64,000 bases of DNA, taken from Tenrec ecaudatus (taxonomy: Eukaryota > Chordata > Mammalia > Afrosoricida > Tenrecidae). Below the pieces are notes generated by a model. The model had not been told where the DNA came from. It saw only the letters and a program-made list of their open reading frames with translations, and did no database searches. The stretch spans positions 121,617,937 through 121,681,936 of the forward strand of contig NC_134538.1 in the NCBI RefSeq assembly GCF_050624435.1, written 5' to 3'. Positions 55,966 through 64,000 of this stretch are shown piece after piece. Position numbers and translations under genes: made by a program. Positions within the stretch are counted from its first letter, which is position 1. Each line of letters begins with the position of its first letter.

Positions 55966-57194
55966 GTGGAAGACCATTTGATGGCCTTTCGAGGCAGTAC
56001 AGCATTTCATCTAACGGATGTACCATCACTTACTCAGCCACACTCTTCATGCAAGACACAGGGAGCTTTGCTTTTTCATTAATCTTTGTATTTATAGATT
56101 TTGGAGTCAATGTGAAAGTATTTCTATAAAATAGTGCCTATTATTGTATGTCAATGAATATATTGGATTCTTTTTAAGTGCAGCCAAATTGCTTTTCAAA
56201 AGAGCTGTATCCTCTTACCCTGGCATTCATTTTGATCCCACTGGGCCATACGTAAACATTCAAACATCCCAGAAGGAAGCCAGAGTGCCTTTGTGATGTC
56301 CTGCTCATGAGAGAGTGGAAGGGAAGAAACATATAGGCAGTCTTCACAGCATAATGGCAACCCCACCCTCCCCTTTAGCCTACAGACAGGGGGGATAAAA
56401 ACATCTTTGTTTGTTTTTCCTTTTTCAATGAGAAAGACAAAACGAACACTCCTCCTCGACAATATTGCAAGATTGCCAGTTCCTAGAAGGCAGGGAGTCT
56501 TCTCCCTGATCTCTCTGTGAACACTCAGAGCTCTGAATTGAGTTAAACAGACGTGAGCAGGCACTGACTCAGAAGTGAGCATCATCTGAAGGGAGTTTCA
56601 CAAGGTGATGAGCGCAGTGTTGGCTCACATCGCATGGAGGTGTGCGTTGACTGAAGCTCTCGTTCTTCCTCAGGCTGCAGATGGACTTCGTGTGTTTTCT
56701 CATGTCAAGACCCAGATGGGAAAAGCATCCCTGATCCGGATCATTCTCCCTTCATAAAAGGGGGCAGTGACAATCAAGTGGGTGGCGAATCACAATGTGT
56801 TTTAAAATTTCTGCTCACAGGTTCTGCCCTACCATGTCTGTTCACATTCCATTGGCCCAAGGATGACAGATGAGTAAGTCCATCATCAGTGGGTGGGAAT
56901 GCTTAATCCTTTCACAGAAGGGCTATACTTGGGAACAATCACAGCTGTCTACTGTCGATGGTGACTGTTGTGCATGTTGTAGGTGTGGTGTCGAAATGAA
57001 AAAAAAGTGCTGTAATTTAGAGCTTACTCTTCTGATAGAATAGAAAACATGTTTGAAAATAATTAGCTATCTGTGCAAAAGTGTAGAGACTTTACTTGTA
57101 TTGACATGATGAACGATGGAGTGAATCAAATTGCATGATGAATGGCTAATAAGCATGGGGTGTCTTATTGGGGTGAGAGTTGCAAAACTCTGCA
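55966..57194. other. Unassigned intergenic sequence
   Basis: No gene or clear repeat was recognised. Confidence 0.4.
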
Positions 57195-57290
57195 AATATT
57201 CTAAAAACCACTGGCAGGTATACTTTAAAAGGATACAGTTTATGGAAGTGAATTACATCTCAATAAAACCTTAAAAAAGTTACCTACTGG
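57195..57290 (+). mobile_element. L1M 3' end
   Basis: 'attctaaaaaccactggcag' then 'gaattacatctcaataaaac' is the standard end of old mammalian L1. Confidence 0.65.
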
Positions 57291-58225
57291 GATTTTAAAC
57301 TAGGGCTTTCCATAATTTGAGAAACTTTATATATTTTTGTTGGGGTCTATTGAAAAAGATATATATATTCAGAGGGCTGCTACTTAGGTTATATTATTTT
57401 GAAAACAGTCTCACTACATTTTAAATAAATAAAATAGTAGCTATAAAGTTTTTAAACTTTTAATTTTGCTATCAGACCAAGAGCATTGTAAAGTACATTA
57501 TGGCAGATGTAGTTAGTTAAAATATAGTGCCTTTTCATTCGACGCCCCTTTTGACCCGTTTTAAGGCTATTCGGTTTTGAATATTTTTCTGGTTTGAAAA
57601 GATTGAGGCTTTTCTCTGTTTTGTCTAGTCACTGTTCTTGTTTTTTTAGGGTTTGTTTTTTTGTTGTTGTGTTTTGTATGACTTTCTGTATATGAAATTC
57701 AGGATAGGTAAATGTATAGAGCCAGTTACTGGATCAACAATTATCTATAGACATGGCAGGGAGGTTGGGGGGAAGTGGAGGAGCTAACAGTAAGGGCCAG
57801 AAGAAAGTATCTGAAATTGTGTCGATAATTGCAAACTCTTCTTAATGAGATTAAATGATGAAATTGGATGATACATGAAGTACATGCTATAAAACTATGT
57901 AAGATAAGCCTTTTTATTATGGGAAATGTGAGACACATGTAGTAATAGAGTAATATGATGAGCCTGTGTATTTATCACACAGCTTCAACAATTGATGAAT
58001 TATTTGAGTTCTAGATATATCTTATCTATAAATAGGTAGCACATATACTTAAAAGATAAAGCCTCACCTGTGTAAATATAATCACAATTTTTACAGACCT
58101 AAATAGCAACCTTTTTAGTGTCTTAAAGTATCCACTTAATATACATATTTTGCATACCCTATAAATAATATTTTTGTGAAGTGTTTCTTTTTTAAAAAGA
58201 AAATACACTACTGTGCATTACCATT
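57291..58225. other. AT-rich intergenic sequence
   Basis: No feature was recognised. Confidence 0.45.
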
Positions 58226-58243
58226 AAAAAATTACTCAGAGCA

Positions 58244-58647
58244 CAGCAGAGAAGGGGGGAAGGGAGACTCCGGATAGGGCAAGATATGACAAAATAACGA
58301 TGTATAAATTACCAAGGGCACATGAGGGAGGGGGGAATGGGGAGGGAGGGGGGGGGAAAAAAAAGAGGACCTGATGCAAGGGGCTTAAGTGGAGAGCAAA
58401 TGCCTTGAGAATGATTGGGGCAGGGAATGTATGGATGTGCTTTATACAATTGATGTATGTATATGTATGGATGGTGATAAGAGTTGTATGAGTCCCTAAT
58501 AAAATGTAAAAAAAGAAAAGAGGAGAAAAAAATGATTAGGGCAAAGACTGTACAGATGTGCTTTATACAATTGATGTATGTATATGTATGAACTGTGATA
58601 AGAATTGTATGAGCCCCAATAAATTGTTAAAAAAAAAAACTAAGAAA
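58244..58647 (+). mobile_element. L1 3' end with duplicated tail, 18-bp target-site duplication
   Basis: The first tail ends 'gagtccctaataaaatgt' and an A-rich bridge. A second copy of the last ~100 bases follows ('gatgtgctttatacaattga' to 'gagccccaataaattgtt') with its own A-run. One perfect direct repeat, aaaaaattactcagagca, flanks the whole at 58226-58243 and 58648-58665, so both tails arrived as one insertion. Confidence 0.92.
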
Positions 58648-58665
58648 AAAAAATTACTCAGAGCA

Positions 58666-59299
58666 AGAAAACCATGTTTGAAAGGAAATTTCTTTTTGTT
58701 GTTTTGATGAGGTATCTGTGCCCTGATGTGTAAGTATATATGGTTGTGAATATATGCAGGTAAATATTTACAGATAAAATATGATGTCTACAACTTCACA
58801 TAACCTGAGAGAGAATGGCATTGGAAGTGAGGGAGATTCTTTTACTTATTATTTTCTGTACTGGGTGAATTATCTATCTATAGCTATGTTTTGCTTTTTG
58901 TTTAAGTCTAAATATCAAAAAAGTTCTCTAGATTGTCCATTTAATTTCTATATTAAAAAACAATCAATATTACCTTTTGAATAAAGTGTAAGAAAATGCT
59001 GACAACAAGAGTGAGTATAGGATGTAGTAAGTATGCCACCTGGCCGAGATTGCACCTAGATGACTGAGCTGTGAACTTTAATAATGGGCTGCACAGTTAG
59101 ATTTCCCAGCAGTCAATGAGGAAAGAATAACCATATTCACGAAAGAGAAGTGAACCAATTGCTAAGGAAAATCACAACTAGTCCTCTTAATAGACAATTT
59201 CTCTTAAAAGTCCTCCTAGGCGATTCTGCTCTGTAAAGAGCACCCCAATCCTCACTCTTGCTATAGTCTAACCCAATATAGAGTTTCTAAGGCTGTTTG
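58666..59299. other. AT-rich intergenic sequence
   Basis: No feature was recognised. Confidence 0.4.
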
Positions 59300-59508
59300 T
59301 TTGCTATGCAAGCCCACTGCTGTCCAGCTGGTGTGACCCATAAGGACCCTGGAGGAGACTGGAGACCTGCTGCACCACAGGGTTTCCACGGCTGTCATGT
59401 GTACAGAGACAGACTACTTTATCTTTCTCCCACAGAGTAACCGGAAACATCTAACCACCAATTTGTTAAACAGCCCAGCACCTTAACCACCCTATCACCA
59501 ACGCTCCT
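59300..59508 (-). mobile_element. AfroSINE, diverged, antisense
   Basis: 'agcccactgctgtccagctg', 'agggtttccacggctgtcat', 'tatctttctcccacagagta' and 'cagcaccttaaccaccctat' in order. Confidence 0.82.
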
Positions 59509-59861
59509 TGTTTACTTTACAGCATCCCTTACAGTAGGTTGACAACAGCTACCAAAGTGAAAACCAGTAAAAGCTATACTGACACTAGGACAGCAGCAGC
59601 CTGGTACGATCCTAGAACTTGAGTCTCTGCTGAGATGACCTACTGGGGGGTATTTTCAGGAGCTGCAGAGACAGATAACTACACGTGCCTGCTGGGCCTA
59701 GATTCTGGTGAGCAGGAGAGCGTGACGATGACATTCTAGAGAGCTTCTGCCCGAAATGAAAGGCAGTAGCTGTTATTTCTCAGCTCCAGCAGATGTTGCC
59801 ATGAGGAACACTGGCACAGTGCTGCCAGATTATCTGATTTTGTTCCTTCCTGGCCTCTCAA

Positions 59862-60038
59862 GGATCCCTGGTGATGTAGTGGGTTAAGTATCGAGCTGCC
59901 ATTTGAACCCATCCCTCCATCTAAGGAAGAAAGATAAGGTTATCAGCTCCCATAAACATTTAGTCTCAGAAAACGGAAGGGGCAGTTCTCAGTTCACTAT
60001 GAGTCAGAATTGACTCAATGGTAGTTGGTTCTGTTTTC
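59862..60038 (+). mobile_element. AfroSINE, sense
   Basis: 'ggatccctggtgatgtagtg', 'ctcccataaacatttagtct' and 'actatgagtcagaattgact'. A short deletion lies in the head. Confidence 0.88.
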
Positions 60039-61061
60039 TCTCCAGAAAAGCCTGAGTTCCAAATTTTAATTCGAAATCTCCCAGGTTTTTCAACATTGAC
60101 TTTGATTTTGTATGGACCGGTAAAATATTTCTCTTGATTAAATCAACCCCAATTTGTGACTCTGTATGTAGAAGAATGGATTGATTTCCTATCCTTCTAT
60201 CTAGATAATTTCCTATGAGCATGCTTCTCTCAGCCCATATGCTTGATTTAATTATTTTGTAAGTTCAGGGTATGATTGACTTCCTCTTAGAAGAATAGAG
60301 CTGCTTAATTGAAGTGGGATCCCGAATAGAAGGACAAAAAGAGAAGAGAAGGTAATTCATTCTGTTTTCATCACTTGATCTTTCTTTCTTAATTTATATT
60401 AAGCAATTAGCAGTATTTTAATTTTAGAGCCCTCATCCTTGGCATACTGACCCAGAAGCAGCAGCTTAGATTATTTCACAAACGGCAAAAATGATCTTGT
60501 GGCAACACCCAGAAGGCACTCCGCCCCCCACCCCCATAGTTGTTCTTGCATTTCCACTTCTCATCACTGATGTTAACACCTGATACTCTCTTACGCATAT
60601 GTTCCCCCCTCCTCAGAGTTGACAGGTGATAGCGACTGAAAGAAGGATTGATTCTTAATTCTCTCCATATGGTTGTCCTGGTTCTTATGTTGTGGCTTCC
60701 ACAGCCAAGCTCTTCGGGTGCACGCACATCACTACTTGTAGGTTGAGGGTACTGCGTCAACACTATGATCTTCATAAGGGGTTTCTGAAAGATAACAAGT
60801 ATATTTGTATACATCTATATGATATTTCCATGAGGCTCATATTTTAAGAGGAGGCCAAGCATTCAGCTAATGAAAAACTAATGGAATAAATTTCAGAAAC
60901 CGTACTCAGAAATACATCAGAGTTGTTACTTTCTGGGCGATAAATACAGAGAACAATTGAGCTTTTTCAGTTACCTGTGTACAAAACCAAGTGCTAAATA
61001 TGCATATTGATTAGTAGGAGCTTTCTTCAGCTTATGTTTTACCATATGTATCCAGATAAAA
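60039..61061. other. Unassigned intergenic sequence
   Basis: No repeat or exon was recognised. The 112-codon minus-strand frame (60476-60814) has no known domain. Confidence 0.4.
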
Positions 61062-61276
61062 GAGTCCTGGGAACAGTGGTTATGGGTTGGGCTGCTAACA
61101 GCCAGATCAGCGGTTCAAAGTCACCAGCGGAGGGAGGAAAAAAAGGCTTTCTATTCTTTTTTTTAAAGGCTTTCTATTCTGATAGAGAGTTACAGTCTCA
61201 GAAACCCAGAGGGGCAGTAGTTCTAGCCGGTCCTACAGGCCCTCTCAGTCAGGATCCATGGCAGGGAGCTGAGGCC
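61062..61276 (+). mobile_element. AfroSINE with an internal short duplication
   Basis: 'cctgggaacagtggttatgg', 'ttgggctgctaacagccaga', 'gagttacagtctcagaaacc' and 'gtcaggatccatggcaggga'. The unit 'aaaggctttctattct' occurs twice around a T-run (about 61145-61180). Confidence 0.88.
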
Positions 61277-61731
61277 CAAACAAATGTGAGCTTTAAATGT
61301 TTGCTTCATTAAGAATAAAATCTATAAAATGAAATATAGAATGTGGTGTTTGGCAATATGTAATTATTTGTTTTCTTACTCTCTAAAAGATTTGAAGTTT
61401 TTTATAATGAAATGCATAGAATAGGAAAAAACATGACCAAACAGGTCAACAGTTACTTTCAAGCAAAGAAGGGAAGGAGGACAGGGGAACTAGAGCCCTG
61501 GAAATGGAATAATTAAAACACAATCAACAATGAAAGAGAATGTGGATACATTGGTGAAAAATATAACTAATGGCCCTGAACAATTGGTATAAAATTGTCA
61601 AATGGGAACCTAATTTGCTGTGTGAACTTTCACCAGAAGCAAAACAAAATATTTATTTTAAAAAACACAAGAGAAAAGGACAAAAATCAGTTGAAGTTAT
61701 TTTTTGAAATGAGGAAGGTTCTAGAGAAACC
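61277..61731. other. Unassigned intergenic sequence
   Basis: No feature was recognised. Confidence 0.4.
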
Positions 61732-61862
61732 AAACCCAACTCATTAGCGTCAAGCCGAGGCGGACTCTCAGCACCTCTTAGGCCAGGGTAGAACTGCCCC
61801 AGTGGGTTCTGGAGACTGCAACTCTCTATGGGGGTCAAAAGGATCGTCTTTCTCCCTGGGGG
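61732..61862 (-). mobile_element. AfroSINE 3' part, antisense
   Basis: 'cccaactcattagcgtcaag', 'ccagggtagaactgccccag' and 'ggatcgtctttctccctggg'. The head is missing. Confidence 0.85.
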
Positions 61863-62279
61863 TAAAATACAGGGTGGTAAAGCATTACTCTGAAACCTAA
61901 GCTTCAGAACATGTTCAACATTAGGAGAGAACTTAACTCTGGACTTAGGTCTTACTACTTACTAAGAAACACATTAACTGATGAGAAGAAATAGATATTG
62001 CCTATCATTCTAAGAAAAACTTACTTCATAGATCATCTTATGACACCAAAAAACCAATTTCAAATGGTAAATTTATGGAAGATGACAAAATATTCTGCAC
62101 GTGGTTGTTTCAACATAGGCTTTTGGCAGAAGCCCAAGAGCATAGTGTTAAGTAGCTTTCTATGAAATAAGTGCAGCTAACTTAGGGAAATGGTAACTTG
62201 ACCAAGGATAGACTACTCCATTTCTTAGAGTATCTCAATATAGAATGATAGAAACGTTGGATACATTTTTTGTTAGATT
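61863..62279. other. AT-rich intergenic sequence
   Basis: No feature was recognised. Confidence 0.4.
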
Positions 62280-62610
62280 TTTTTGACAACATATTTTATT
62301 TATTAACTTTTTATTGTGATTTGAGTACAAGTTTCCAAATGTTCTTTGAACAATTCATGTACTTTTTATTTCATGGTATTGATCGTAACTTAATAGCATG
62401 CTTGCCGATTCTCCTCGATGTTTCCTGTTTTCATTCCTCTTCCTTTCTGATTTCTTTCTGCCGTCTGAGCTCTATTCCTAGGACCAATCGTGCTAAGGAT
62501 AGTACCCCGCTAGTGCTATTGTTCCCTTTATAGGCCTGCTTCAGGCTAGGCTCAAGGATAAGCCAGGGGCACGAGTTCAATTCCAGGCGTGAAAAGGGAC
62601 TCAACAACAC
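62280..62610 (-). mobile_element. Older L1 3' end, antisense
   Basis: 'taactttttattgtgatttg' plus 'agtacaagtttccaaatg' resembles the older afrotherian L1 3' end. Distinct from the young L1 tail elsewhere in the window. Confidence 0.55.
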
Positions 62611-63177
62611 ACACATCATAGTCAATATGATTTGTATTTCCAGAAAATTTACCCCCGCCCCACCAATCCTGTTTCTTATACACTTACAGAAATTTCCTTT
62701 TAGGACAAATATTTTAAAGTAATTCTTTAATATATTTTGAAATTCAGAGTAATCCAAAGGCATTTTCAAAGAGGAGGAAAGCAAACTTTATTTGCAAATA
62801 CCTTTTAAATGTGTTGTAAGGCTTTTGTTTATTTGTGTAGAGAAAGTTTTAATGAAGTATTCCAAGTATTTCTCTTTTTTTCAATTATTTCTGACATTCA
62901 TAACTTTATATAACTTAAGTCCTAAGCAGAAAACCTGTCTAAAAAGGGGAAAAAATAACACCAAGAACAATCTCTTGTTTTTTCCTGAGATTAGATTAGC
63001 TCTATATAGAGATTACATATGACAGTTCTCAGTATATCTAAGCTAGTGAAATTTAGTGTTTTAATATAAAGCTTGGTCTGTATCTGCATTCACATTTCTA
63101 TGAATATCATATCTTTGGACTTAAGAGTTTATATATATATGAAAGTTAGAATCATATTTACTGTTAACCCACTCTAT

Positions 63178-63200
63178 GGCAATATATATATATATATTGA
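63178..63200. repeat. (TA)n microsatellite
   Basis: TA dinucleotide run. A second, shorter one is at about 63130-63140. Confidence 0.85.
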
Positions 63201-63239
63201 ATTCTCAATTTAGCTGTCTTATGAGATATCACAATCTCA

Positions 63240-63570
63240 GGTTTCTTTGAACTTTTTATTATGCATTACATAAAGGTTTACAGAGCAGATCAGTTTTACA
63301 TTCAACAATTTCTACACATTTTGTTTCAATTCATCCATTGCAATCCCCTCAATGTATCATCACTTATTCCATTTCTTCCCTGTGTTTCCTGTTTCCACCC
63401 CCCCTTGTTTCCTATCCCTCTGTACCTTGTCTTTGGGTAAATGCTGCCCTTTTGATCTCTGATGGTTTATTTCACATGGGGGTGACGTTGGTTCCAGATT
63501 TGAAGGGTAACTTGAAGGGCCATAGTTTGGGATTCCACCTGTCTTTAGGGTCTTTTCCCAACACTTAATT
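63240..63570 (-). mobile_element. Older L1 3' end, antisense
   Basis: 'gaactttttattatgcatta' with 'aaaggtttacagagcagatc', and 'tgtctttgggtaaatgctgc', which recurs in degraded form at about 6150-6170. Confidence 0.6.
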
Positions 63571-63844
63571 TTCAATGTAATGTGAAGAGATATAGTTAAA
63601 AAATAAGAAATTATAGAACAATGATATAAACCTTGGCTGTGGGAACCAAGACAAATAATATACATGCCAGATTATTTTGATCAAGACAGATAATAGAAAA
63701 TGAAAATAAATGTTATAATGCAAGGCCTATGTTAAACTCCAAAATATAAACTTAACCATTTCTTAACTTTCAAGAAACGTTATATGTGACATTGATTTGA
63801 AATAGATGAGGATCCTTTCCAAAGACAGGAAGCAGAGAGGATGA

Positions 63845-64000
63845 GGTTAATTTTATTGAGAGTCTCCTAAGAGCCAGGTTTGGGAGAGGCATTTTTTATG
63901 GGGTTATGTTTGCAAGCCCCATTCACAGCATTTTGTTCATCAGGAAACAGACCCTGTTAAGGATCTTGACCACCAGACCCAGCTAGTGAGGATGATGATG
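63845..64000 (+). mobile_element. MIR fragment at the right edge
   Basis: 'gagtctcctaagagccaggt', 'attcacagcattttgttcat' and 'caggaaacagaccctgttaa' follow the MIR order. It continues to the window edge. Confidence 0.55.

Noticed and set aside
1-64000. CRISPR arrays, operons, tRNA or rRNA genes
   Set aside because: No regularly spaced direct repeats and no RNA genes were seen. AfroSINE heads look partly tRNA-like, but they belong to the SINE.

Overview
The window is nuclear DNA from a placental mammal and most resembles an afrotherian of the tenrec lineage, probably the lesser hedgehog tenrec or a close relative. This rests on repeat content: about 30 AfroSINE copies, an RTE-type LINE that shares its 3' tail with them, many 5'-truncated copies of one L1 lineage with a distinctive 3' UTR, and two SPIN-type hAT miniature elements. 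SPIN is known from tenrec but not from elephant or hyrax. The species call is an inference from remembered repeat families, not from a search.

The only functional coding sequence I can support is exon 1 of PTPN12 (protein tyrosine phosphatase PTP-PEST) on the minus strand at 23635-23733. It encodes the first 33 residues, ends in a GTGAGT donor, and sits in a strong CpG island (about 23150-24480) that should hold the promoter and 5' UTR. Everything to the left (1-23634) is the 5' part of PTPN12 intron 1; exon 2 was not found and should lie outside the window. Just upstream of the island, at 24611-24689, are two oppositely oriented ZNF143-like motifs about 60 bp apart. The right side (24.7-64 kb) looks intergenic; in human the next gene in that direction is GSAP, and no GSAP exon was seen.

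Two processed pseudogenes lie in the intergenic part. A nearly full-length ARMC9 retrocopy (32974-35086, plus strand) has a polyadenylation signal, a short A tail and a 10-bp target-site duplication. An NME1/NME2-type nucleoside diphosphate kinase retrocopy (about 44930-45548, minus strand) has a frameshift, a stop and a substitution of the catalytic His. Neither can make protein.

The rest is a layered transposon landscape. A decayed RTE LINE (30613-36827) was invaded in turn by a small inverted-repeat element, a solo LTR, a truncated L1 and the ARMC9 retrocopy. DNA transposons (a mariner at 8017-8919, a 730-bp hAT element at 26482-27211, SPIN copies at 39572 and 53368, and short mariner-like MITEs) carry clear terminal repeats. 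Where nesting can be read, one SPIN lies inside an AfroSINE and the larger hAT inside a tenrec-lineage L1, so these arrived after the lineage-specific retroelements were already active. Old mammalian MIR, L2 and L1M fragments form the background. No CRISPR array, tRNA, rRNA or new molecular system was found; the most interesting items are the likely horizontally acquired DNA transposons and the nested-insertion chronology.
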